Of a DNA stretch of 64,000 nt, positions 51,669 to 59,188 are shown piece by piece. The DNA is from Lentzea kentuckyensis (GTDB lineage: Bacteria; Actinomycetota; Actinomycetes; Mycobacteriales; Pseudonocardiaceae). Each line of letters starts with the position of its first letter. The first letter of the stretch is position 1. Below the pieces are notes generated by a model. It saw only the letters and a program-made list of their open reading frames with translations. It was not told where the DNA came from and made no database searches. The stretch lies in assembly GCF_002150765.1 (NCBI RefSeq), contig NZ_MUYM01000056.1, positions 1 to 64,000 of the forward strand, in the 5' to 3' direction. The position numbers were made by a program, and so were the translations under genes.

Positions 51669-52811
51669 TCAGGCAGCCGGTTCGGGCACGTTGACAGGTA
51701 CCCACGCTGAGCGTGCGCGGTTGCGCACGTTGATCGCAGCGACGTGATCGGCAGGCCCAGCGAGGCCGCACTGGCGACAGCGAAAGAGGTCGCGACTGGT
51801 TCTGTTGTTGCGCGCCGTGTGCCCACAACCTGGGCACATCTGCGAGGTGTAGCGCGGATCGATGGTGATCACCCGCACACCGACGCGCTTGGCCTTGTAT
51901 TCGATGAATGCGCCGAGCTGCTGAAACGGCCAGGAGGAATGGATGGCTCGCTGGTCGCGCCGAGGCCGTACCCGATCGCGGATGCCGCTCAGGTCTTCGA
52001 GGGCGACACCACGGCCGGTGCGTTTCGCGACAGCCACCAACTCCTTGGCGATGGCGTGGTTGAGATGAGTCACATGACGATGTTCCCGACGAGCACGCCG
52101 ACGGAGCCGACGAGTCGCTGACTTGGTGCGCCGGGCCTCCAACTCTGCGCGCTTTCGCACCTGCCACCGCCGATAGCGCCGCAGTCGACGACCTTGAAAG
52201 TTCGTTCCGTCCGAGGTGGTCGCGAGGTTGACGATGCCGCGATCCACTCCGATCCAGTCACCCGGCTCGGATGACGGGGGTTCCGGCACATCACAGGTGG
52301 CGATCAGCAGCCACTTACCGTCACGCAGTACCAAGTCGGATTCGCCTTCGCGATGTGCGACGAGCGCTGCGAGCTGACTGGAATGCCCTGCGTACCGAAC
52401 ACCCTTCAACCGACCCGCTGTAGTCCAGATCGACACCGTCCGAGCTTCGTGCTGCCACGAAAGCATGCGGTCGTCGAACGGCTGTGCTGCACCTTCACGA
52501 AACTTGATCGGCTTGCTCTCAGCCTTGAGCCGACGGAGGCCTGTCAAATGCCCGGTGCGGATGCTCGCGCGCAGGCTGGCATACGCATCGACCACCTTCT
52601 TCACCGTCCGCACCGACGCCTGAGCCCCCAGCCCAGATCCCCGCATCTCGCCGTAGACCAACTTCTGCAGGTCATTGCGGGAATGCACGCCCCGTTCGAA
52701 CGCCACACACGACGCCCGGTCCGCTGCCGCGTTGCACGCGAGCAGAGTCGCCTCAAGTGCAGCAGCCTGAGCGGCACACGGCAGCAGGCGAACTTGGACG
52801 ACGATCTTCAC
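51669..52811 (-). CDS. TnpB RNA-guided nuclease, solitary
   Basis: About 380 residues. The start KIVVQVRLLP is typical; GTG 52811 is preferred, and GTG 52829 is an alternative. RuvC residues are intact: Asp in WIGVDRGIVNLATTS, Glu in GVALEDLSGIRDR and Asp in GPADHVAAINVRNRA; a Cys4 zinc finger is MCPGCG...FRCRQCG. TnpB is guided by an omega-RNA made from the 3' end of its own gene. No tnpA is present, so it cannot move by itself; it is either a stranded element or domesticated. It sits between the DUF445 and the DapC-like genes, on the strand of DUF445. Confidence 0.9.
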   Translation of the reverse strand: MKIVVQVRLLPCAAQAAALEATLLACNAAADRASCVAFERGVHSRNDLQKLVYGEMRGSGLGAQASVRTVKKVVDAYASLRASIRTGHLTGLRRLKAESKPIKFREGAAQPFDDRMLSWQHEARTVSIWTTAGRLKGVRYAGHSSQLAALVAHREGESDLVLRDGKWLLIATCDVPEPPSSEPGDWIGVDRGIVNLATTSDGTNFQGRRLRRYRRWQVRKRAELEARRTKSATRRLRRRARREHRHVTHLNHAIAKELVAVAKRTGRGVALEDLSGIRDRVRPRRDQRAIHSSWPFQQLGAFIEYKAKRVGVRVITIDPRYTSQMCPGCGHTARNNRTSRDLFRCRQCGLAGPADHVAAINVRNRARSAWVPVNVPEPAA

Positions 52812-52898
52812 ATCATGAGCGTAGAACACACGTTCGATTCCTGATCGCCAAGGGGCCGGGCTTCCCTCAAGACGAGATTCAGGTCAAGATCCTGCGTT

Positions 52899-54062
52899 GT
52901 GCGGGTACCAGCGCTAGTTCCCCGGTTGCAGCCGTTCACGTCGACCATCTTCGCGGAGATGACGGCGTTGGCCGTGCAGCACGACGCCGTCAACCTCGGT
53001 CAGGGCTTCCCCGACACCGACGGTCCGGCGTCGATGCTCGCGGCCGCCCAGTCCGCGATCGCGTCCGGCGTGAACCAGTACCCGCCCGGCCCCGGCATGC
53101 CGGTGCTGCGCAACGCGGTGGCCGCGCACCGGTCGCGGTACGGGCTCTCGTACGACCCGGACACCGAGATCCTGGTGACGGTCGGTGCCACCGAGGCGAT
53201 CGCGGCGTCGCTGCTGGCGCTGGTCGAGGCCGGCGACGAGGTCATCCTGATCGAGCCGTACTACGACTCCTACGCCGCCTCCGTGGCGATGGCCGGGGCG
53301 ACGCGGGTGACGGTCGGCCTGCGCGAGGACTCCTCTGGCCGGCTCGCGTTGGACGTGGACGCTCTGCGCGCGGCCGTGACGCCGCGGACGCGGGCGATCC
53401 TGGTCAACTCGCCGCACAACCCGACCGGGACCGTGTTCCGCTTGGAGGAGCTCCAAGCGATCGCCTCCCTGTGCGTCGAGCACGACCTGCTGGCGATCAC
53501 CGACGAGGTGTACGAGCACCTGGTGTTCGACGGCCTCGTGCACATCCCGCTGGCCTCGCTGCCGGGGATGTCCTCGCGCACCCTGTCGATCTCCGGTGCC
53601 GGCAAGACGTTCAACTGCACCGGCTGGAAGATCGGCTGGGTGTGCGGTCCGGCCGAGCTGGTCGGCGCGGTCCGGGCGGCCAAGCAGTTCATGACGTTCG
53701 TGGGCGGGGCGCCGTTCCAGCCCGCCGTCGCCCACGCCCTGACCACCGAACTGGACTGGGTCGGCGAACTGCGTGACTCGCTGTCCTCGAAGCGCGCCCG
53801 GCTGGCCGAGGGTCTGCGCGCGGCCGGGTTCGAGGTGCGGTCGTCCGAGGGCACGTACTTCATCTGCGCCGACGTCCGGCCGCTCGGGTACACGGACGGC
53901 CTGGCCTTGTGCCGTGACCTGCCGGCTCGAATCGGCGTCACCGCGGTGCCCGTCCAGGTGTTCACCGACCGGCCCGACCAGTGGCAGCACCTGATCCGGT
54001 TCGCGTTCTGCAAGCAGGACGCGGTGATCGACGAAGCGGTGGAGCGCCTCCACAAGCTGTAG
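52899..54062 (+). CDS. PLP-dependent class I aminotransferase (DapC-like)
   Basis: A 387-residue fold-type I aminotransferase. Signatures: VNLGQGFPDTDGPASMLAAA, NQYPPGPGMPVLRNAVAAH, the cofactor Asn in VNSPHNPTGTVFRLEEL, ITDEVYEHLVFDG and the Schiff-base Lys in SISGAGKTFNCTGWKIGWVCGP; the Arg for carboxylate is in LIRFAFCK. Closest to N-succinyldiaminopimelate aminotransferase, which acts in lysine and peptidoglycan precursor synthesis. GTG 52899 is the first in-frame start after the TnpB boundary. No other dap gene is near. Confidence 0.88.
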   Translation: MRVPALVPRLQPFTSTIFAEMTALAVQHDAVNLGQGFPDTDGPASMLAAAQSAIASGVNQYPPGPGMPVLRNAVAAHRSRYGLSYDPDTEILVTVGATEAIAASLLALVEAGDEVILIEPYYDSYAASVAMAGATRVTVGLREDSSGRLALDVDALRAAVTPRTRAILVNSPHNPTGTVFRLEELQAIASLCVEHDLLAITDEVYEHLVFDGLVHIPLASLPGMSSRTLSISGAGKTFNCTGWKIGWVCGPAELVGAVRAAKQFMTFVGGAPFQPAVAHALTTELDWVGELRDSLSSKRARLAEGLRAAGFEVRSSEGTYFICADVRPLGYTDGLALCRDLPARIGVTAVPVQVFTDRPDQWQHLIRFAFCKQDAVIDEAVERLHKL

Positions 54063-54104
54063 TTGTCCACAGGTGTGGATGAGTTCCTCCACAGGTGTGG
54101 ACAA
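54063..54104. promoter_or_regulatory. Two inverted TTGTCCACA boxes with internal TCCACA-GG-TGTGGA repeats
   Basis: TTGTCCACA (54063-54071) and TGTGGACAA (54096-54104) are exact copies, in inverted orientation, of the actinobacterial DnaA-box consensus. Within them a 14-bp palindromic unit TCCACAGGTGTGGA appears twice, 22 bp apart (54066-54079, 54088-54101). The site lies between the aminotransferase stop and the ECF sigma start, so it is in the promoter region of the CHAT module. It may bind DnaA or serve as the operator. Confidence 0.7.
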
Positions 54105-54158
54105 CGCACTTTCGGGTGAGACGGGGAGCCTCGGCACCGGGGTTCGACTCCAAATGGC

Positions 54159-54689
54159 ATGGACTCGAACACAGAGGTTCTCCGCGGCTGGCGCACGGGC
54201 CTGCACGGCTGGGACGCGCTTGTCGAACGCTACTCGCGGCTGGTCTGGTCGGTGCCCAGATCGTTCCGTCTGAGCCACACCGACGCCGCCGATGTCTATC
54301 AGTGCACCTGGCTCTGCCTGGCCGAACACCTGACTCGCCTCCGAGAGCCCGACCACCTCGGCACATGGCTGGTCCGTACCGCCACCCGGCAGTCGATCGC
54401 CGTGGTGCGAGCGCGCGGGCGTGAGGTGCCGTACGACCTGTGGGAGCCGGAATCCCCTCTGCCAGCGCCCGAGGAGGTCGTGTTGACCAACGACCGGCAG
54501 CGGCGGTTGTGGGCCGCGTTGATGACGTTGAACGAGCGGTGTCAGCGGCTGTTGCGGATCGCTGCCCACAGCCCTGAGCTGAGTTATGCACAGGTTGCCG
54601 ACGCCCTGGGGATAAAGGTGGGGAGCGTTGGCTCGACGCGCAGCCGGTGCCTTGCTGACCTGCGGCGGAAGGTGGGGGACCTGCGATGA
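54159..54689 (+). CDS. ECF-type sigma factor
   Basis: A 176-residue sigma-70 family protein with region 2 (ALVERYSRLVWSVPRSFRLSHTDAADVYQCTWLCLAEHL, GTWLVRTATRQSIAVVRAR) and region 4 (ALMTLNERCQRLLRIAAHSPELSYAQVADALGIKVGSVGSTRSRCLADLRRKV). No anti-sigma factor is visible. It is coupled to the next gene by an ATGA overlap, so the sigma, the beta-rich protein and the CHAT protease are one operon. Confidence 0.92.
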   Translation: MDSNTEVLRGWRTGLHGWDALVERYSRLVWSVPRSFRLSHTDAADVYQCTWLCLAEHLTRLREPDHLGTWLVRTATRQSIAVVRARGREVPYDLWEPESPLPAPEEVVLTNDRQRRLWAALMTLNERCQRLLRIAAHSPELSYAQVADALGIKVGSVGSTRSRCLADLRRKVGDLR

Positions 54690-55057
54690 GGGACTCGTTG
54701 CTCGACGAGATCGCCGACCTGTTCAGCACCGACGCTCCGCCGCCCGTCCTGGCACCGCACGCGACCGGCCTCGACCCGATGGACCCTGTGGACGAACCTG
54801 TCCGTGGCCCGTCCCGGCAGCTGGTGTTCCACGTCGGCGTCGGCCGGATGTATCTGCAGCTCGACTCCGCACCGGACGGCCTGCGCCTGACCGGCGTGCT
54901 CGACGACAAGGGCGTGTCCGTCGAGGTCCGCTCGCCCACCACGACCCAGGCACTCCGCCCGGACGCCGAGGGGTGGTTCCGCGCCGACGTCCGGCCCGGT
55001 CCGTTGTGCGTGACCGTGCCCGAGCTGGGGCTGACGACGGGGTGGTTCGTCGCATGA
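54686..55057 (+). CDS. Small beta-rich protein of the sigma/CHAT module
   Basis: A 123-residue protein. After an acidic, Pro-rich N-terminus (about 1-45) comes a beta-sandwich-like region with VGRMYLQLDSAPDGLRLTGVLDDKGVSVEVRS and DAEGWFRADVRPGPLCVTVPELGLTTGWFVA, whose G-W-F turn and Pro-Gly pattern recall carboxypeptidase-regulatory-like domains. No signal peptide. Overlaps both neighbours by ATGA junctions, so stoichiometric production with the sigma factor and CHAT protein is likely. I cannot assign a function; adaptor or sensor is a guess. Confidence 0.72.
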   Translation: MRDSLLDEIADLFSTDAPPPVLAPHATGLDPMDPVDEPVRGPSRQLVFHVGVGRMYLQLDSAPDGLRLTGVLDDKGVSVEVRSPTTTQALRPDAEGWFRADVRPGPLCVTVPELGLTTGWFVA

Positions 55058-57045
55058 GCGCCAGCTCAGACCCGCGGACGACCATCGACACCACCGAAGT
55101 CCGGGGCACGAAAGCCCAGCGTGCCGACGCCCTGCACGACCTGAGCATCGCCCACGTCGAGTTGGGTCATCTCGACGTCGCCGCTCGGTTCGCCCAACGC
55201 GGGCTGCGGCTCACCGGTGAGGCTCGGTTTCACCTCACGCTCGCGTGGATCGACCTGGACCGCGGCCGGCGTCAGCACAGCCTCCGCCACCTGGATCGAG
55301 CCACACCGCATCTCAAAGGTCCCGAACTGGCGCGGGCGCGGTGTCTGCGCGGGCTCCACCTCTGCGGCTCGGCCGATCCCAGGCTGGCGATCGCGGAACT
55401 CACGTCGGTCATCAAGGACCTGCGGAGGTGTGGTGACGAGCGTTGGCTCGCCAACGCGTTGGTCGGCCGGGGCATTGCCCGGTGCGGCGCCACGAAACTG
55501 GCCGACGCCGATGCCGACTTCACCGCCGCGCAGAACCTGCTGCAGGCCATCGGTGAACCGCGAAGGGCGGCGATGTGCCTGCACAACAGGGGGTTCGTGG
55601 CGATGCTCGCCGGCGACCTGCCCCTCGCGCTGCGGCGGTACGAGGACGCGGCGAAGGCCGGGCTCGACTCGGCGAGCAGGCCGGAGGCGCTGGTCGACCG
55701 GGCCGAGGCGTTGCTCGCGGCCGGGCTCACGGCGGAGGCGCGGAAGGTGTTGGCGCCGGCGTTGGAACTGCTCCGCAAGTGCAATCGGCAGGTGCCGGAA
55801 CTGGCGATCTTGAGTGCGCGCTGTTCGTTGCGCGACGGAGATCCGGGGCCCGCGCGCAGGCACCGCGGTTCCGACGTCGAGTTCATGCTCGCCGCCGGGA
55901 AGCTGGATGCCGTTGCGGCCCATCGGTTTCGCGGGCCGGTGCAGACGCGGGCGCTCGGCTGGCTCGCGCAGGCCCGCAGGTCTGATCGGCGCGGGACGCT
56001 GGCTGCCTGCCGGGCTGGGCTCCGGTTGCTCGACGAACACCACGGCGACTGGCCTCGCCACGAGCTGACCGGGCATGCGCTCGGGCTGGCGCGGACGGCT
56101 CGCGAGGTGCTGCGCTGGTCCGAGGAGCACCGTCGCTCGGCGCCCTTGCCTCCCAACGAACCCGAGCTCGCTCAGGCACTCACGAGACTGCGGCGGGCAC
56201 GGGCGTTCGGGATGCCGTTGGAACCGTTCGAGCGCGATGTCCGCAGGCTGACCCTGGCCACGTCACCACGTGCGCGGCACGCCTCGGGCGAGCACTTCGG
56301 GCTGCCGCTGGTCAGTTTCATCTTCCACAATGGACAGATGCGGGCGGTCACCGTGCTGAACGGCCGCGCGAGCCTGCGCGACGTGCCCGACCCCGCCCGG
56401 CTGGTGGCCGAGGCCAGGCTGGCGGTCACGGCCGGAAGAACGGCGCCCGCGCTGCTGCCCGACGTCGACGAGGTCGTGGTGATCCCGGACGGCGTGCTGC
56501 ACGACGTGCCGTGGGCAGCGCTCGGCCGGCGAGTCCACGTCATTCCGTCGCTGCGGCAGTGGCGACCCGCCAGCCGAGGCGGCCATCGGGTCTGGATTGC
56601 CGGGCCACGACTGCACCGTGAGGAAGTGCCTGCGCTGCAAAGAGAACTCGGCGGCACCACAGCGTCCACTGTGGACGGGGCACTGCGAGTGCTCGAAGGC
56701 TCGGGGGTCGCGCACATCGCGGCACACGGGCATGTCCACCCGGAGAACCCGTTGTTCTCCTACCTGGAACTGGAGGACGGGCCGCTCTACGGCTACGACA
56801 TCGCGCGAATCCAGCACCCGCCCGAGATCGTCGTGCTGTCCGCCTGCGAGTCGGGACTGGCGCGCGCGTTTCTGGACGCGGGGACCAGAGCGGTGATCGC
56901 CAGCGTGCTGCCGGTGCCGGACGCGCAGGTCAGCGCGGCCATGGCGGAGGTGCATCGGCTCATCGATCACCCGGCCGAGGCGGCCAGAGCCGTCGCCCAT
57001 CTCGGGTTCAGCTGCTACGGCACCGGGACCAGGGTGGCGGCGTGA
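55054..57045 (+). CDS. TPR-CHAT caspase-like protease
   Basis: A 663-residue protein. Residues 20-400 are TPR-like helical repeats (AHVELGHLDVAARFAQRGLRLTGEARFHL, AGDLPLALRRYEDAAKAGL, ALLAAGLTAEARKVLAPALELL). Residues 400-663 form a CHAT domain with the catalytic pair His558 in VAHIAAHGHVH and Cys598 in IVVLSACESGLARA, and the oxyanion/fold signature VVVIPDGVLHDVPWAAL. CHAT proteases are relatives of separases and caspases; TPR fusions act as sensors in prokaryotic cell-suicide systems such as craspase. ATGA overlap with the previous gene. Its 3' end overlaps the convergent subtilase by 31 bp. Confidence 0.9.
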   Translation: MSASSDPRTTIDTTEVRGTKAQRADALHDLSIAHVELGHLDVAARFAQRGLRLTGEARFHLTLAWIDLDRGRRQHSLRHLDRATPHLKGPELARARCLRGLHLCGSADPRLAIAELTSVIKDLRRCGDERWLANALVGRGIARCGATKLADADADFTAAQNLLQAIGEPRRAAMCLHNRGFVAMLAGDLPLALRRYEDAAKAGLDSASRPEALVDRAEALLAAGLTAEARKVLAPALELLRKCNRQVPELAILSARCSLRDGDPGPARRHRGSDVEFMLAAGKLDAVAAHRFRGPVQTRALGWLAQARRSDRRGTLAACRAGLRLLDEHHGDWPRHELTGHALGLARTAREVLRWSEEHRRSAPLPPNEPELAQALTRLRRARAFGMPLEPFERDVRRLTLATSPRARHASGEHFGLPLVSFIFHNGQMRAVTVLNGRASLRDVPDPARLVAEARLAVTAGRTAPALLPDVDEVVVIPDGVLHDVPWAALGRRVHVIPSLRQWRPASRGGHRVWIAGPRLHREEVPALQRELGGTTASTVDGALRVLEGSGVAHIAAHGHVHPENPLFSYLELEDGPLYGYDIARIQHPPEIVVLSACESGLARAFLDAGTRAVIASVLPVPDAQVSAAMAEVHRLIDHPAEAARAVAHLGFSCYGTGTRVAA

Positions 57046-57929
57046 AGAGCGGCGGCGAAGGAGGTGCCGGTGCACAGCAACTGCGTCGAACCCACCGTGG
57101 CCGGTACGTCGACGCCGTCAACAACTACGTCCACCCACGGGCCGTGCCCCGAGAACGGGGCTGAAGCGCCCACGGCCGTCACCGATGGCGAAGCAGCGGG
57201 CCACCACGGTCGAGACGAGCCGCCGTTGCCCGCGGCAGCCACGACGTTGTGACCGTAGGAGGCCAGGACCGGCGGGCACTCGTCGTTGAACGTGTACGTA
57301 CCCGAGGCGACCACGACGACCGGCAGCGAGCGGGTGGCGCGCAGGGCGGCGGCAAGGGCCAGGTCGTCACCGAAGCCGCTGGCGGAGAGCACCGGGAACG
57401 GACGGACGGCGGCGCCGTGGTGGCGCAGGACGCCGGCCACCAAGGAACCGTGCGGGGCGTCGAGAGGGGTGTCGAGCAACGCGACAGTGCCCTCGCCCAG
57501 CAGTTCCGGCAGGCGTTCGCCGACCACCGGCCGGGAGGTGCCGATCATGATCGGACAGGAGAGATGGACGTGGTTCGGCGTGGCACCGACGTCTGCGGCG
57601 ATGTCCACGACGTGCGCTCGTTCGGACGCTTTCAAGAACATCCGGATGGCGCCTGCTGAGATCTCCTCGTGCGAGTAGACGCCTCGCAAGCGCTTGCGCA
57701 CAGTGGGTGCTTCCGGCGGCAGCACGATCAGTTCGCCCGAACGGACCAAACACTCGTTTGGACCCTCAGGATCATGCACGTGCACCGGGCCGAGGGCACT
57801 ATGGGCGTGATCGACCAGCTCAGAGAGGCTGTTGACCTGCTTGGGCGTGTCCACATCGGACACCATCCCCCGCCGCGACACGGTCCACAGGGGACCGAGG
57901 CGCAATGTCACTCGATCCGATGACGACAC
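57015..57929 (-). CDS. Compact cytosolic S8 (subtilase) serine protease
   Basis: A 304-residue subtilisin-like protease without signal peptide. Asp153 in VALLDTPLD, His160 in APHGSLVAGVL, oxyanion Asn235 in VVAAAGNGGSS and Ser290 in GTSFAAALHAATL complete the active site. The Asp-to-His distance is 7 residues, against about 32 in subtilisin, so the usual insertion between beta1 and the active helix is missing. Residues 1-140 form an N-terminal domain of unknown fold; no inhibitor-type prodomain is visible. Convergent with the CHAT gene and the only protease beside it, so a target or effector of the CHAT protein is an inference. GTG 57929 or 57911 may start translation. Confidence 0.85.
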   Translation of the reverse strand: MSSSDRVTLRLGPLWTVSRRGMVSDVDTPKQVNSLSELVDHAHSALGPVHVHDPEGPNECLVRSGELIVLPPEAPTVRKRLRGVYSHEEISAGAIRMFLKASERAHVVDIAADVGATPNHVHLSCPIMIGTSRPVVGERLPELLGEGTVALLDTPLDAPHGSLVAGVLRHHGAAVRPFPVLSASGFGDDLALAAALRATRSLPVVVVASGTYTFNDECPPVLASYGHNVVAAAGNGGSSRPWWPAASPSVTAVGASAPFSGHGPWVDVVVDGVDVPATVGSTQLLCTGTSFAAALHAATLVPVP

Positions 57930-58107
57930 ACACGGTGTTCATGCCTGATCAGGGCAACCCGGACAGCCGCACGTGACCGCCCTTCCGAGTGTTTTGTGCC
58001 GAGTTGGTTCGCAAAGTCACTCACCAGTGCTAGACATAGCTCAACGTCGACCTCCGACGGCGCTGTGGCGTTGGCGGTGACCTCTTCGGTGGACGGGTGG
58101 TGATCCT

Positions 58108-58893
58108 GTGGCGAACGGTGGAGCTGGCGCACTGCTGCTGCGGGCCGCCGCGCTCGGCGGGCTGACCGCCGCCGCCTGGTTGCTGAGCGGGACGAACGCG
58201 TCCGCGAGCGCAGAGGAACCACCGGTCGTCGAGATCACCACCGAATCCGCCGCCGAGGCTCCGCAGCTGCTCGAGGATCCCGCGGGCTGGGCCAAGGCGT
58301 TCACCGCCGCGGTGATCGAACAGCACCAGCCGGCCAGGCTCGTGCCACCCGTCGCGGTCGAGCCGAGCCCGTCCCAGGAAGAGCCCCAGGAAGACGAGGG
58401 CCCTGTCCTCGACTTCACCGGTGGCACCCAGGGCAACACCCGGTCCGGCACCGTGTCGAACGAGGCCCCGCCCGAGGTGCTCAGGGTCAAGGCCGAGGTC
58501 CGCGCCGCCAAGAAGGCCGCGAAGCTCGCCGCCGCACTGCCGGCCCCGCCGCCTCCCGCGCCGCCCGTCGTGTCCGTCAAGAAGGTCGTGCCACTGCTGC
58601 CCGACCTGCCCGTGCCGGCCACCACGAAGACCGCGCCGGCGCCCGTGAGCGACCTCACCTGGACCACCCCCGGACCGGACGCGCCGCTGCCCACGCCGCA
58701 GCAGGCACCCGTGACCGCGACGGCCTCCGCGTCGTCCGGCCACACCGACAACTCCGGCGGCACGCGCGGCGTGCTCGCCGTTCTGACGTCGCACAACTCG
58801 CTGTTCCCGCCCGCCACGTGGTCGGTGGAGGAACGCAGCGACGGACGTTCGCCCGGCAGCCTTCCCGGCCTGCCGAGCACGTCACCCGACTGA
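58108..58893 (+). CDS. Exported Pro/Ala-rich protein of unknown function
   Basis: A 261-residue protein. GTG 58108 starts ANGGAGALLLRAAALGGLTAAAWLLSGTNASASA, a signal-peptide-like segment with a cleavage site near residue 32. The mature part is low complexity, with Pro-rich runs (LPAPPPPAPPVVSVKKVVPLLPDLPVPA) and acidic clusters, and a C-terminal region with TSHNSLFPPATWSVEERSDG. No domain is recognised; disorder is expected. Divergent from the mini-subtilase gene (57929) with a 180-bp promoter region. It may be a cell-wall-associated substrate, but this is speculation. Confidence 0.65.
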   Translation: MANGGAGALLLRAAALGGLTAAAWLLSGTNASASAEEPPVVEITTESAAEAPQLLEDPAGWAKAFTAAVIEQHQPARLVPPVAVEPSPSQEEPQEDEGPVLDFTGGTQGNTRSGTVSNEAPPEVLRVKAEVRAAKKAAKLAAALPAPPPPAPPVVSVKKVVPLLPDLPVPATTKTAPAPVSDLTWTTPGPDAPLPTPQQAPVTATASASSGHTDNSGGTRGVLAVLTSHNSLFPPATWSVEERSDGRSPGSLPGLPSTSPD

Positions 58894-58989
58894 GCAAGAC
58901 GGGACATCTCTGCCCTCTGCGCGATTTGTGACCGTCTAGTTCCGTCGCGCCAGTAACTCCTCCTGTCATTTCCCGTTGTACGCAAGGAA

Positions 58990-59147
58990 CCCAGTCTTCC
59001 TGACCTGCCAACCGCGCCCTGGCAGGTCGGGTCTGGTCCGAGTGCCGCGCTGCCCCCGCAGTCTCGGACCACACGGGAAACCTGCGGACGGGGGACGTCA
59101 ATCCCTGGGACGTTCCCCGCCGCAGGCCACCCGTTGGCAAGTTCGTC
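58990..59147. ncRNA. Packed hairpin cluster, candidate structured RNA
   Basis: Hairpins in a row: GACCTGCCA/TGGCAGGTC (59002-59010/59020-59028), GGTCCGAG/CTCGGACC (59035-59042/59063-59070) with an inner CTGC-CCCC-GCAG, and CCTGCGG/CCGCAGG (59081-59087/59120-59126) with inner CGGGGGACGTC/GACGTTCCCCG. No coding frame is convincing. The strand of any RNA is not determined. Confidence 0.5.
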
Positions 59148-59149
59148 GG

Positions 59150-59178
59150 CCCGGTCTCCACCGCTGTGGGAGACCGGG
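59150..59178 (-). terminator. Terminator hairpin after MocR gene
   Basis: Arms CCCGGTCTCC (59150-59159) and GGAGACCGGG (59169-59178), 9-nt loop, 10 bp past the MocR stop. No long T-tract. Confidence 0.6.
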
Positions 59179-59188
59179 CTGACGTGTC

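Noticed and set aside
58990..59147. Hairpin cluster as 6C RNA or a known riboswitch
   Set aside because: The two C6 loops of 6C RNA are absent and the position between convergent genes does not fit a riboswitch.
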